A stretch of DNA of 64,000 nucleotides from DATBGO01 sp963785765 (GTDB lineage: Bacteria; Actinomycetota; Actinomycetes; Streptosporangiales; Streptosporangiaceae), in assembly GCA_963785765.1 (NCBI GenBank), contig CAWAWM010000002.1:1-64000 (forward strand), read 5' to 3'. How positions within the stretch are numbered: the stretch's first letter is position 1; each line of letters opens with the position of its first letter. Both the position numbers and the translations under genes were made by a program. The notes under the pieces were generated by a model. That model was not told where the DNA came from. It did no database searches and was given only the letters and a program-made list of their open reading frames with translations. Shown here piece by piece: positions 1 to 9,463 of this stretch.

Positions 1-155
1 CCGGATAGGGATCCCGTGACCCAGACGGGGCAGCTGAAGTAGGCCGACACATCGGTACCGGGATTGGTCACCGTCACCGGGAACTTGTCGATCCCCCCGC
101 TCGCCGCGATGTCATCCCCGGTGATCACCTGGTGATTTCGCGGGGTGCTGAACAT
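1..155 (-). CDS. Possible 3'-truncated hypothetical protein at window edge
   Basis: An open frame runs off the left edge on the minus strand. From an ATG at 155 it reads a short N-terminus and then VITGDDIAASGGIDKFPVTV, followed by TNPGTDVSAYFSCPVW, which looks like a beta-rich extracellular or Ig-like stretch. No family is recognised. Only about 50 codons are visible, upstream translation looks random, and the GGAG before the ATG is closer than ideal, so the start is a guess. It could be a gene remnant rather than an active gene. Confidence 0.3.
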   Translation of the reverse strand, partial: MFSTPRNHQVITGDDIAASGGIDKFPVTVTNPGTDVSAYFSCPVWVTGSLS

Positions 156-964
156 ACGCTCCGGCTGGAAGCAGGGATGGAGCCTTCCGGCCTGAACCCC
201 TGGCCGACCGCGTCCATGAACCGGATCAGATGGCGGCGCCCATCTCGAGCGGCTCCTTTCTGACCGGCGGGATGGTGACGGGAAGGTTCTGGCGCTATTC
301 GTCCCGGCGATCCGGCCAGACAACGATGGAGCGGGACGGGTGGCCCATGCCGTGGGTCGCCGGTCAGGCTGCCGATGTCACTGCCGTCGGCGTCACCAGG
401 CGAGCAGCAATAGCCGCCTCCTGGCTGACCGAACGCGGCAGGGAACCCAGCCCCTGGCTCACTACTCGCAGGCGCCATTACCGCCAACTCGAGATACCAG
501 GCGTACAGCCCTTCTCTCCGCGTGGGACGGCGGGTTCCCATGCACTGGCCGCGGCCAGCGGGCCCGCCGCGCCGCCGGCGGTCCAGGACTGGCCATGCCC
601 GAGTCGTGGTGGTGACCACGGTCTGGAGCAGCCCCGGCTTTGCGGCCACGCCTGAAAATGAAGCCTGATCGTGAAACCCAGCCCGTCGCAGCAGCCCGCC
701 AGCCCCTCCGAACGATCCATCTGATACACCGCGAGAGCCCAGGCCAACAACCAGCTCAGGGTACAGATCGGCGGATATTTTGCACGGGTACGCAAGGACT
801 CGGTTGCTCTCCGTGATGGTCTTCCCGCCAGGCCACGTGCTCAGCTAGCTGGGTCCGCAGGCTGCCGCGGATCAGATTGATCACACGATCTGGGCGCTAT
901 CGCACGGCGTGACCTCCGGCGATCGACCCGTCCGCGGCAGAAGAGGAAATGCGAAATCGTCTGC
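156..964. other. No convincing gene
   Basis: Several overlapping open frames exist on both strands, as expected at this GC content, but none shows a recognisable domain, a convincing ribosome binding site or consistent codon bias. A minus-strand stretch near 700-790 reads a hydrophobic LSWLLAWALAVY segment that could be a decayed fragment. I assign nothing here. Confidence 0.4.
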
Positions 965-1366
965 TCAGGGTGATGGGCGCAGTACTTCGATATGGCACCG
1001 TGGGCCGGTGGCTCGTGCCAGCCTCTGGTCACCGGTGAGCAGGGTCACGGCCAGCGCCTCGGCGAGCGCGACATACGACGCGTCGTAGATGGTCACATTT
1101 TCGCGAAGTTCCCAGCAGCGCTGGAGCAGGGGGCGGTGCGGTGCCCGCCGCAGTGGCAGCGCTGCGAGGTCAGCCAGCGCCAGCGCGGCGCGGCGAGCGT
1201 CCATGACGCCGTCCCGTACCTGCCGTCGCCAGACCGAGGCGGTCTCGAGGTCGACCAGATCCGGCGCGGTCAGCCGTTCGCCGCGCAGGCGGTCACGTGC
1301 GTGATCGCCGTCGTGGCCGTCGTCAGCGAGGGCTACGGCCACGATGCTGGCGTCAACGACGATCAC
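965..1366 (-). CDS. vapC: VapC-family PIN-domain toxin (ribonuclease)
   Basis: This is a 133-residue PIN domain protein, the usual length for a VapC toxin, predicted to cleave RNA with Mg2+ and to be held inactive by the adjacent antitoxin. The acidic residues expected in the active site are visible: D5 in MIVVDASIV, the glutamate in DLVDLETASVW, the aspartate in YDASYVALAEAL and the aspartate in LLTGDQRLA. The GTG start at 1366 lies inside the last codons of the upstream antitoxin gene (14 bp overlap), typical of translationally coupled toxin-antitoxin pairs. The locus appears intact. Confidence 0.9.
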   Translation of the reverse strand: MIVVDASIVAVALADDGHDGDHARDRLRGERLTAPDLVDLETASVWRRQVRDGVMDARRAALALADLAALPLRRAPHRPLLQRCWELRENVTIYDASYVALAEALAVTLLTGDQRLARATGPRCHIEVLRPSP

Positions 1367-1583
1367 GGTCGGCGCGGAGTGTCGATACCGCGGCTTTCAG
1401 TGGTACTGAACCGCCGGAGCGGCCACCGGCCCGGTCGAGGACCTCATCCAGGGTTGGCTCGCTTGCTTCCTCGATCAGCCGGGCGCGCAAGTACTCCTGG
1501 AGGGACTGGTGCGCGGCCGCTGCGCGCTGGCGCAAGACAGCGTGAGTCTGTTCAGGAACATCCTTGATTTGCACACTGGGCAT
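1353..1583 (-). CDS. vapB: FitA/VapB-like ribbon-helix-helix antitoxin
   Basis: This 76-residue protein begins MPSVQIKDVPEQTHAVLRQR, the ribbon-helix-helix pattern of FitA-like antitoxins: a short beta strand followed by two helices (SLQEYLRARLIEEA). The C-terminal half would wrap the toxin. It lies directly upstream of and overlaps vapC, so the pair is one operon, expected to be autorepressed by the antitoxin-toxin complex. The start fits family length. Confidence 0.88.
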   Translation of the reverse strand: MPSVQIKDVPEQTHAVLRQRAAAAHQSLQEYLRARLIEEASEPTLDEVLDRAGGRSGGSVPLKAAVSTLRADRDRR

Positions 1584-1933
1584 GGCGCCATTATGGCGCT
1601 ACAAGCGCCAGTTCGCAACCACACTCACATCGGCAGATCCGGGCGGTGCGCGCCAGCCTGCGCCGTCATAGCTCACCTTGCCGAAGATCGAGCACGCTGC
1701 TTTACCCAGCCAAGGGTCGCAAGTTGGCGAACTGCCGCCCACTCCCCCGGCCGGCGTTCGAGCCGTCCAGTGGCGCCTGCCGTCAGCGCACGGCGCGCCC
1801 TCGTGGCCGAAGGGGATGCGGCCATGGCCCCTGGGCACCCCTCCCCGTCCGGGAGCACGCACCGGTGGTTCCCGGCTGTGGTGACCAGGCCTCCGATTAG
1901 CGTTTTCAAAAATGCCATCTAGCTGCACAAACT
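1584..1933. other. Intergenic stretch before tRNA fragment
   Basis: No gene is supported. A 10-bp word GTGGTTCCCG occurs at 1865-1874 and twice more at 2085-2107, on the other side of the tRNA fragment at 1934, so this stretch may include one arm of a former integrase attachment site. Confidence 0.4.
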
Positions 1934-2107
1934 TGGTGGGCGCAGCTGGGATCGAACCAGCGACCTATCGCTTGTAAGGCGAAACCAGGACGAGAATCAC
2001 ACCAGGTCACAGAACTCGCATATCTTCGGGAACTGCGAAAACGGTCCCCGGAGATCCCTGCGGATGTCTGCACGACTATGCATGGTGGTTCCCGAAAGTG
2101 GTTCCCG
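1865..2107. repeat. GTGGTTCCCG repeats around tRNA-Val fragment (possible integrase arm sites)
   Basis: The 10-mer GTGGTTCCCG occurs at 1865-1874, 2085-2094 and 2098-2107, all in the same orientation. The last two are 13 bp apart, close to one helical turn. They sit on both sides of the tRNA 3' fragment. This matches the layout of arm-type binding sites around an attP core for tyrosine recombinases. The function is inferred from layout only. Confidence 0.45.
1934..1985 (-). pseudogene. 3' fragment of a tRNA-Val gene (candidate attachment core)
   Basis: On the minus strand the sequence reads an anticodon loop CTTACAA (anticodon UAC, Val) with part of its stem, a variable loop, a T arm with GGTTCGATCCC flanked by GCTGG/CCAGC, and a 3' acceptor strand TGCGCCCACCA. 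The 5' half (acceptor GGGCGCA and D arm) is absent from the adjacent higher coordinates, so this cannot be a working tRNA. tRNA 3' ends of this kind are left at the ends of elements integrated by tyrosine recombinases. The Val assignment rests on the loop alone. Confidence 0.7.
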
Positions 2108-2429
2108 GAACGCCTCCCAAGATCGCAACATCGGGAGCACATCCCCTCACCCGCCTCATGACTCCACAGGAAGCCCGTGACGCCCACTCCCCCTTCCGCG
2201 CCCAGCTCAGCGGCGGAACTGTGGCTACGCAGAGTGAAAGCGCCGATGGTCCCTCATCTCCAGGCCATGAGCCAGAGCGCCGACTCTGCGCCCGGGTTGT
2301 TGATGACTTCATGGTCGAAGTCGGCGCTCTGAATGACCAGTTATGTGTGGGTGGGACCGGGGGCCCGACTCTTTGTGCCAGCTCCGCCCGGGAACTGACT
2401 GATAACGCAACGGCACTTGCTGTTCCGGC
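1986..2429. other. No gene seen between tRNA fragment and NTF2-like gene
   Basis: Apart from the short GTGGTTCCCG repeats, no feature is recognised. Open frames on both strands lack recognisable domains. This may be the decayed end of an integrated element. Confidence 0.4.
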
Positions 2430-2864
2430 TCACCGGGGCTGGACGCGAGCCCAGAGGTCGTTGAAGGCGATGCTGTCGTAGAACGCGGTGCCGCCAATGA
2501 CCTTGCCGTCAGCGAGCTTCATGATCCACGCGTAGCTGTTCTCGTAGGGCCGACCGTCGCCAGCGATCCCGCGGCCGTCCCAGATAACGATGACCGTGTC
2601 GTCGTCGGCGTAGACTTCGCGGACCCTGACCGGGCGGAATGGCTCTGACGCCGTGAACCGGGCGCCGAACGGGGCCAGGACCTCATCGATAAACTGCTGC
2701 TTGCTGCAGTACTCCTTCGACGCGGCCGAGTGTCCCTCTATGCGCCAGACCATGCCGGGGGCGAACACGTCGGTGATGGCACCGGTCCCCTGGTGCCAGG
2801 CATCGAAAGCCTGGCGGATGATCTCCCGGTTGGTTTCCGTGCGTGTGCCCGAGGTCTCCGTCAT
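2430..2864 (-). CDS. NTF2/SnoaL-like domain protein
   Basis: This 144-residue protein has the single alpha+beta barrel pattern of the NTF2/SnoaL superfamily: an N-terminal helix (REIIRQAFDAWHQGTGAI), an early VFAPGMVWRIEG strand, a central ADDDTVIVIWDGRG strand and a C-terminal SYAWIMKLADGKVIGGTAF segment. Members include small isomerases, cyclases and many proteins of unknown role, so the substrate is not predictable. It is the last gene of a minus-strand run with two cupins and a LAL regulator, about 100 bp downstream of the first cupin. The complete length supports an intact gene. Confidence 0.8.
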   Translation of the reverse strand: MTETSGTRTETNREIIRQAFDAWHQGTGAITDVFAPGMVWRIEGHSAASKEYCSKQQFIDEVLAPFGARFTASEPFRPVRVREVYADDDTVIVIWDGRGIAGDGRPYENSYAWIMKLADGKVIGGTAFYDSIAFNDLWARVQPR

Positions 2865-2961
2865 CTGGTTCGTCCCTCCGAAAATTGGCTAGAGCTCAGG
2901 GTAAGCAGAGTCTCCTGGTGATCTTGGTCTTGGTGCGGGCTGGGCTGCCCGAAAGCTTTGG

Positions 2962-3486
2962 TCAGCCTGGGAGCTGGATCCCTGCTGCTGCGTTCTCTTC
3001 GGGCGTGCCAAGCCGGTAGCCGTATTTCTCGGACACCGCGATCAGGCGTGCCAGGTCATCGGGGGTTGGCGGGCCGGGCTCACCGGTGATCGGCCGTCCC
3101 GCTTCCTGGAACCAGTCCCCGAGCCGGGGGTTGGTGATGATGAGCTCGATCACCGGCTCCCGGGAGATATTACGCAGGGCGTGCGCCTGACCGCCGGCTA
3201 TCTGGACGTAATCACCGGTCCGCACGTCTTTCCACTCCAGGCCGTGATCGCCTGGCACTAGCGCCTGCTTGGTGCCGGAGATCACCAGGAACGTTTCGGT
3301 ACTGTCGTGCCTGTGGATAGGCACCACAGCGCCAGGCGGGATCACCCCCCGCATGACACAGAAGTCGCGGGGCACGTCCTGCGGGCTGGTGAGGAATTCG
3401 ACGGTCAGGCCAGCGATGTCCAGAATCGTCATTCCTGACCCGGCGGCGATGTGCTGAAAGATCTTGCTTTCGTGCGGCGACATCAA
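2962..3486 (-). CDS. Cupin-domain protein
   Basis: A 174-residue single-domain cupin. The first metal-binding motif is visible as PIHRHDSTETFLVISG and the second as GGQAHALRN. These histidines and the glutamate normally hold Fe, Mn or Zn. The chemistry is not predictable; such proteins are dioxygenases, isomerases or sensors. It lies about 50 bp downstream of a second cupin gene on the same strand, so the two may be co-transcribed. The start MMSPHESKIF is one of two adjacent ATGs. Confidence 0.82.
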   Translation of the reverse strand: MMSPHESKIFQHIAAGSGMTILDIAGLTVEFLTSPQDVPRDFCVMRGVIPPGAVVPIHRHDSTETFLVISGTKQALVPGDHGLEWKDVRTGDYVQIAGGQAHALRNISREPVIELIITNPRLGDWFQEAGRPITGEPGPPTPDDLARLIAVSEKYGYRLGTPEENAAAGIQLPG

Positions 3487-3536
3487 ACTCTCTTCCGGTG
3501 TGCTCGAGCGGACGTGGCGCGGCGGATGCCGGCCGA

Positions 3537-4043
3537 TCAGGAGACGCTGGGCGGCCCGAGGATCTCGATGCCGTACGAGGCTGCGGTGGCAGCCAGCGCT
3601 GCCGGGTCGGGCGGCAGTTCGTCCGGGGGCTCCTCGAACGGGGAGCGAGCGGGTGATCCAGCGGCCAGCGTGAACTCGTCAAAGCCGGCGGGCGTGTGCA
3701 GGGTCAGGAACCGTGCCCGCGGGCTGGTGACGGCGAACGCATGTGGGAGCTGGCGCGGGAGAACCGCGGCGGTGCCCGGGCCTGCCTGGACCGCGTGGCC
3801 GCCGACTTCGACCCGCAGCTCGCCGTCCAGGATGAGGAAGGTCTCCTCATCGGCCTTGTGGCGGTGCAGGGGGCTGTTGTAGCCGCGCGGTCCCGCGTGC
3901 TCGAGGATCGCCAGCTGGCCCCCTGTTGCGCTGCCGCTGGCCCTGACGCGAATGAGCGCGCCCAGGAACCAGACGGCTCTTTGCTCCCCGGGCGTGAGGA
4001 TGGTGGGCACGTCCGGGTGATTGAGCCGGTCGAACGTGGTCAT
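3537..4043 (-). CDS. Cupin-domain protein
   Basis: A 168-residue cupin with a clear first motif (SPLHRHKADEETFLILDGEL) and a second motif ending RQLPHAFAV. The motif order and spacing are those of a mononuclear metal cupin; a quercetinase-like dioxygenase is one possibility among several. It precedes the cupin at 2962-3486 on the same strand and follows the large LuxR-type regulator gene, which may control this group. The gene appears intact. Confidence 0.82.
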   Translation of the reverse strand: MTTFDRLNHPDVPTILTPGEQRAVWFLGALIRVRASGSATGGQLAILEHAGPRGYNSPLHRHKADEETFLILDGELRVEVGGHAVQAGPGTAAVLPRQLPHAFAVTSPRARFLTLHTPAGFDEFTLAAGSPARSPFEEPPDELPPDPAALAATAASYGIEILGPPSVS

Positions 4044-4194
4044 AACGACGCCACCTTTCCGAGAGGGGCCGCACGGACGGGTCTGCGGCGACGATCAAGC
4101 CGTATGCGACGCTAGGCCCCGCGGGCGGCGGGCAGCATCTGTCGTTTGACCGTGTCCCCGGCATGCGGCATGGCGCCTTGCTCTGTCGCCGCGG

Positions 4195-6968
4195 TCAAGG
4201 ATGGCTGCGGTCGTCGCCCTGGGGCTCTGGCGGGAAGGATGCGAGCGCGTCGCGCAGGGCTGCCCGGGACGTGATGCCGAGCTTGGGAAAGATCTGGTAC
4301 AGGTGGGCCCCGACGGTCCGGTGCGACAGGAACAGCTGCTGGCCGATCTCCTTGTTACTCAAGCCGGCGGCGGCGAGCATCGCGATCTCGCGTTCCTGCG
4401 GCGTGAGCGGGTCGCGGGCCGGCTGATCGGTGCGGGCCCTGGTCTGCCCGGTCGCGCGCAATTCTCCGGCGGCCCGGGTTGCCCACGGCCTGGCACCGAG
4501 GCGCTCGAAAGCGTCGAGCGCGATACTCAGGTGGGCTCGCGACTCGGCTGTCCTCCGGGCCCGCCGAAGCCGTTCCCCGAAGGCCAGCTGCACGCGACCA
4601 TAATCAAAGGGCCAGCGATCCGCGCCCGGCGCTGCGAGCGCCTGCTTGAACAGGCCTAGGGCAAGGTCATCAGGGGCGGCCAGCGCGGCCGACGCGCCGG
4701 CCAGAAGAGCGATGCGGGGCGAAATCGCTGCAACGTTCCCGGCACGGATGGCCTCGACGTGGGCTGTGGCCTCATCGTTACGGCCGGTACGGACTGCGGC
4801 CTCGACGAGATCCATCATCGCCCAAAGCCCGAGGTTCTTATGGGGATTAAATCGCCCTGGAGGGCTGATCGCGGACGCATGCTGAAAGGCACCCTCGAAG
4901 TCGTTTTCCGCCAGGGCGGCCAGGGCCCGGGTGAAGTGATACTCCGACTGAATGGCGTAGATGCCGCGCGGCTGAGCCCACTGCAGCATCTGGTCGGTCA
5001 GCCTGGCCGTCGTCGCGTGATCGCCCCGGGCAGCCGCGACGAGAGCGCGGATCCAATGCCCAGGCAGTCCAAGCAGGTGATATCCGTGCTCGTCGCACAA
5101 TGCCAGACCCTCATCTGCGAAGCTCAGAGCCTCGTCCCACCGGCCACTGTGATAGTCGTCCAGGCCGAGGAACATCAAGGCGAAGATGGCGGAGGTGACA
5201 GCGCCTCCCTGCCGCCCATCACGCACCACTCGCAAGAGAGGGCTGCGGCAGCCAGCAAGATCTATGTGGGTCGACGCCATGGCGATCCTGATTATGCGCG
5301 TCGGTTCAGTCACGTCCCGCAGGTCACGTACGGCGTCCGCGAGCCGTTCGAGGGCGGCCGGAGCGGCGCGGATCGTGTCGGGAAAGACCTGGCTGCACAC
5401 CCCCAGCGGCTCTGGCACCCCGGTCCCGAGGCGCGCGAGCGCGGTGTAGAACGGTGGCCACAACTCGGCCGGCCACCAAAGAAGCAGACCAGCATCAGGG
5501 TATGCAGGGCTTCCGCGAATGCATCCCTGACCATCGGGAGGTCCGTCTGCATCTCGATGGCGCCGACCAGCAAGCGATGCGCAGTGGCGATGTCACCCTC
5601 ACCGTTGAGCAAGGCGTAGGAGGCAGCGACCGCGGCGAGCAGCGACCCGCCAAGCTGTACCGCGGGATCAGCGTGTTCGGCGTCGCGGAGTAGCTGCGCG
5701 ACGTTGCGCAGATCCCCGGTCACGTTAGCGCCGACGTAGGCAGCCTCAGATAGCCTGCGTGCGCGGTCTGGTCCGGATGGTGTCAGGTCGGCGGAGCGGA
5801 GGAGTGCAGCAACGGCACCAGCAGGATCACCGCGCCGGAGAATGCGATGTGCGTGGTCCACCAGCAGATCCGCCGCATGGGCGTCGGAACCGACGGACGC
5901 CTCGGCAAGATGCCAGACGCGCCGGTCCGGGTCTGCTTGCAGAGCCTCAGCCAGCGCTCGGTGGGCTTCGCGGCGCTCGGCACTGGTGGACATTTGCACG
6001 ATGACGGATCGGACGAGCGGGTGTCGGAAGGACAGCTTGCTGTCGCCGTCGCGCACCTTGATCAGGTGGGTCTGCTCAGCCGGGGCAAGGGAGGCGATCG
6101 CCTCCTGGCCGGCTGTCGCGCCGAGGACACCGAGATCTCCGGTGCCTTCGAGGACCGCGAGCAGCAGAAGACCGTGGGTGGCCGAAGGCAGTGCACGCAC
6201 CCGGTCGGCGAACATCGCCTGCAGGCCGCCGCTCAGCGGGAGGACCGCCGGGAGCCTCTCCGCCGCGAGTCGCTGCGGCGCGGTGAGTATCGCAGGCAGC
6301 TCAAGCAGCGCGAGAGGATTCCCGCCTGCCTCCGCAAGGATGCGCTGGCGCACTCGCGGAGCTAGTGCCGGGTACCGCGAGCTGAGCAGCGCGGTCGCGG
6401 CCTCGAGGCCGAGGGGTGTGAGTTCATGCGTAGGTATGCCGCTACGGTCGAAGAAAGTCTCAGCCTCGGTGCGGGTTGCGGCGATCAGCCCGATCCGTGA
6501 GCCTGCAAGACGCCGGGCGACCAGACCGAGAATGATGGCACTAGAACGATCCAGCCAGTGCAGGTCATCGATGACGAGCAGCAGTGGCTGCAGGCCGGCT
6601 GCTGCGCACAGCAAGTCGAGGGTCGCGTTCGCCAGGACCAGGGGCTGCGGAGGAGGACCTTCGTCGAACCCGAGTGCTACCTCCAGAGCGACCCGGTGCG
6701 CGCTGATCAGTGCGGCCAAGCCGGGGCGCAGAGCAAGAAGAGCCTGGTTGAGTCCCGCAAAGGTCACGCTCGCCTCAAACTCGACGCCACCCGCGCGCAG
6801 CACTCGGACACCAGATTGCAGGGCCAGGCTCTCTGCCGCGTTCAGCAGCGCCGTCTTACCCGAACCAGGTTCACCGGACAGTATGACAGCGCCCCCGACC
6901 GACCCGGCCTTGGCAAGAAGCGACCGGAGAAGCTCCAGTTCCCTGTCTCGTCCCACCAGCGCCGGCAT
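4195..6968 (-). CDS. LAL-type (AAA ATPase + LuxR HTH) transcriptional regulator, frameshifted
   Basis: Two adjacent minus-strand frames together encode a LAL regulator of about 920 residues, the usual size. The N-terminal part (from 6968) has an AAA module with Walker A (GEPGSGKTALL) and Walker B (LLLVIDDLHWLD). The C-terminal part (to 4195) ends in a LuxR helix-turn-helix (LTPQEREIAMLAAAGLSNKE, then HRTVGAHLYQIFPKLGI). The frame changes near 5463-5475: the first frame goes out of phase just after LMLVCFFGG and the other picks up at WPPFYTALARLG. A single-base indel explains this, either a sequencing error or a real inactivating mutation. Such proteins activate nearby metabolic or transport genes on binding an inducer; the adjacent cupin genes are plausible targets. 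Confidence 0.85.
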
Positions 6969-7415
6969 GACGTTCAGACCTTCTCTACCTGTTCAGAGGC
7001 GCGCTCTACCGGTTCAGCGGCGCGCGAGCGCGCAAGCCACGCTTGCCTCCGGACATGCCTGATGCGCCGCGCACCCTCGACGCTGACTACCGTCCGGCGT
7101 TGCGTCGTCCCACAGCTAGCGACGCTGTGCCCGACCAGCACATCCGCCATATCCGACCGCCCGTTGTCCAAGCTGCCCAGCGAGGTCAGTCCAGAGCGCG
7201 GGAAGATCCCTTCCTCGCACGATACGCCCGCCGATCTGCAGGCGCGAGTAGCCGCCGGTGATCAACGCCGCCGGTCATCTGACTGCCGCCGGCCGGCGTG
7301 CGGCCGCCCAGACCGAGTCATTTGACAGATTCTGCGGCCCTCCATGCTGATTCATGATCGCAGCGGAGCATCACCCAGGATCCGACGGGGACGTGGCCTC
7401 GAAGGGAACTAGCAC
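6969..7415. other. Divergent intergenic region with candidate promoter
   Basis: This separates the minus-strand LAL regulator from the plus-strand carotenoid oxygenase. Near 6983-7025 a short imperfect duplication occurs (CTGTTCAGAGGCGCGCTC and CGGTTCAGCGGCGCGCG), which could bind a regulator. No gene is supported. Confidence 0.4.
7322..7351 (+). promoter_or_regulatory. Candidate promoter for carotenoid oxygenase
   Basis: TTGACA at 7322-7327 is followed 18 bases later by GCTGAT, a weak -10 match. It lies about 65 bp upstream of the ATG at 7416, which has a GAAGGGA ribosome binding site. Sequence match only. Confidence 0.3.
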
Positions 7416-8801
7416 ATGCCTGATCAGAGCCGTTTCCTGCAAGGCGCGTTTGCCCCCGTCGAGGATGAGGTCACGGCGTTCGATCTGCCGGTGACCGGCA
7501 GCGTGCCGGCCGAGCTGTCCGGGCGCTACCTGCGCAACGGGCCGAACCCGCTGGGCCTGGAGGATCCCGGCTACCGCTTCTGGGAGGGTCACTGGTTCCT
7601 GGGCCCGGGCATGGTGCACGGCGTACGCCTCCGCGACGGGAAGGCTGAGTGGTACCGCAACCGCTGGGTCCGCTCCCGGCTGCTGGCCGAGGCACTCGGC
7701 GAGAAATGGCCGGCCGGGCCGGTGCACTCCGACGTGGACTTCGCCGCCAACACCCACATCATCGCCCACGCCGGGCGCATCCTGGCCACCGTGGAAGCGG
7801 GCCCGCTGCCCTACGAGCTGTCCGCTGAGCTCGAGACCCGGGGGCCGTGCGACTTCGGCGGGACACTGCCCGGGGGCTTCGCCGCACACACCAAGCCCGA
7901 CCAGCGCTCCCGGGAGCTGCACGCCATCGCCTACTTCTGGGCCTGGGACTACGTGCAGTACGTCGTCGTCGGCGCCGATGGCCGGGTGAGCCGTACCACC
8001 GACATCCCGGTCCCGGACGGGCCGATGATGCACGACTTCGCGCTCACCGCCAGCTACGTGGTCCTGCTCGACCTGCCGGTCACGTTCAGCATGGAAGCGG
8101 TATCGGCCGGGCTGAAGCTGCCGTACACGTGGAACCCGGCGCACCAGGCCCGCGTCGGCTTGCTGCCCCGCGACGACCCTTCGGCCGGCGTCCGCTGGTT
8201 CGAGGTAGACCCCTGCTGGGTCTTTCACACCCTGAACGCGCACGACGACGGCCGCCGCGTGGTCGTCGATCTGGTCCGGTACGAGGGCGCCTACGATGTC
8301 TCGGCGCTGGCGGGCCACGGCCCGCTCACGCTGGACCGGTGGACCATCGACCCGGCCGCCGGGACGGTGACCCAGCAGCGCCTCGATGACCGCCCCCAGG
8401 AATTCCCCCGCGTCGATGACCGGGCCATCTCCCGGCCGCACCGCTACGGCTACAGCGCGGTGATCGGTGCCGTCGGCCAGGCCACCGTCTCGCCCAGTGG
8501 CGACTTCGCCGACGATGCGTTCGCCAACGCCCTGCTCAAGCACGACCTGGCCGCCGGCACGGTGCAGGCGCACCAGTTCGGCAGCGATGCCACCGCCGGC
8601 GAGGCCGTCTTCGCCCCGGCAGCACCCGACGCCGCCGAGGACGACGGCTACGTCATGGCCTTCGTCCACAATCCCGACCGCGGCGCCGCCGACCTGGTCA
8701 TCCTCGCCGCACAAGATTTCACCGGCCAGCCGGTCGCCCGCGTCCACCTCCCGGCCCGGATCCCGCTCGGCTTTCACGGCAGCTGGATCCCCGACCAGTG
8801 A
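7416..8801 (+). CDS. Carotenoid oxygenase (RPE65/CCD family)
   Basis: This 461-residue protein is a full-length carotenoid-cleavage dioxygenase, a seven-bladed beta-propeller enzyme that splits carotenoid, apocarotenoid or stilbene double bonds with O2 and Fe(II). The four iron-binding histidines of the family are all present: H158 (AAHTKPD), H206 (MMHDFALT), H271 (VFHTLNAHDDG) and H454 (GFHGSW near the C-terminus). The N-terminus contains the conserved GRYLRNGPNP motif. The substrate is not determinable; lignostilbene-type enzymes share this bacterial form. It is followed 47 bp later by a DUF998 membrane protein on the same strand, a possible two-gene operon. No carotenoid biosynthesis genes are nearby. 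Confidence 0.92.
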   Translation: MPDQSRFLQGAFAPVEDEVTAFDLPVTGSVPAELSGRYLRNGPNPLGLEDPGYRFWEGHWFLGPGMVHGVRLRDGKAEWYRNRWVRSRLLAEALGEKWPAGPVHSDVDFAANTHIIAHAGRILATVEAGPLPYELSAELETRGPCDFGGTLPGGFAAHTKPDQRSRELHAIAYFWAWDYVQYVVVGADGRVSRTTDIPVPDGPMMHDFALTASYVVLLDLPVTFSMEAVSAGLKLPYTWNPAHQARVGLLPRDDPSAGVRWFEVDPCWVFHTLNAHDDGRRVVVDLVRYEGAYDVSALAGHGPLTLDRWTIDPAAGTVTQQRLDDRPQEFPRVDDRAISRPHRYGYSAVIGAVGQATVSPSGDFADDAFANALLKHDLAAGTVQAHQFGSDATAGEAVFAPAAPDAAEDDGYVMAFVHNPDRGAADLVILAAQDFTGQPVARVHLPARIPLGFHGSWIPDQ

Positions 8802-8848
8802 CTGCCGGCGGCTCATTCCTATAACGAAGACCCAGTAAGGATCACCCA

Positions 8849-9463
8849 GTGGAAGCCAACGTCCTCCCGTTCGCGCTGATAAGCCTGCTGGGAAGCATCG
8901 TCTACGTCGCAGTCGTCCTTGCCTTGCACGTTCTCCCAACCGGTTACGATCCCCGCCATAACGCCGTCAGCGACTACGGTGTCGGCAGGTACGCGCCGTT
9001 GTTCCGGGTCAGCCTCTGGGCAGGCTCGATAGCCGTGCTGGCTCTTCTGGCTGGCCTGGCGCTGGGGCCCGGCTCCCCGCCGCTGACCGGCCTGGACCTC
9101 GCCTTTCTGGGCCTGGTCGCCGTGAGCCGGATCGGTGAGTCGCTGTTCCCCACGACCGTGGAAGGCGAGCGCCTGACCCGAACCGGCGCGCTCCACTACT
9201 TCTTCGCGATTTTGACGTTCGGGTTCACCTACGCGGCGATATCAGGCCTGACCCCGGATCTGGTGAAGATCCATCCGTGGCACTCCGAGAAAGGTCTTCT
9301 GACCTGGCTGGCCGGGGCAACACTGGTGGGCCTGATTCTGGTCGTTGTCACGCTGCTCCCGCGGTTCCGTCGCATCTTTGGCTTGTGCGAGCGGTTCTTC
9401 CTGGCCGTCACGTACCTATGGCTCATACTGGTGGCCTTCCTGCTTATCGTGCAGGCGGCATAA
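8849..9463 (+). CDS. DUF998-type integral membrane protein
   Basis: A 204-residue protein with about six hydrophobic segments (LISLLGSIVYVAVVLAL, VSLWAGSIAVLALLAGLA, FFAILTFGFTYAAISG, WLAGATLVGLILVVV, VTYLWLILVAFLLIV). The motif DPRHNAVSDYGVGRYAPLF after the first helix is typical of DUF998 proteins, whose function is unknown. It starts 47 bp after the carotenoid oxygenase and may be co-expressed with it. Confidence 0.8.
   Translation: MEANVLPFALISLLGSIVYVAVVLALHVLPTGYDPRHNAVSDYGVGRYAPLFRVSLWAGSIAVLALLAGLALGPGSPPLTGLDLAFLGLVAVSRIGESLFPTTVEGERLTRTGALHYFFAILTFGFTYAAISGLTPDLVKIHPWHSEKGLLTWLAGATLVGLILVVVTLLPRFRRIFGLCERFFLAVTYLWLILVAFLLIVQAA

Noticed and set aside
7371..8939. A 522-codon open frame antisense to the carotenoid oxygenase
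   Set aside because: Shadow of the real gene, which has all four iron histidines; the antisense product has no recognisable motif.
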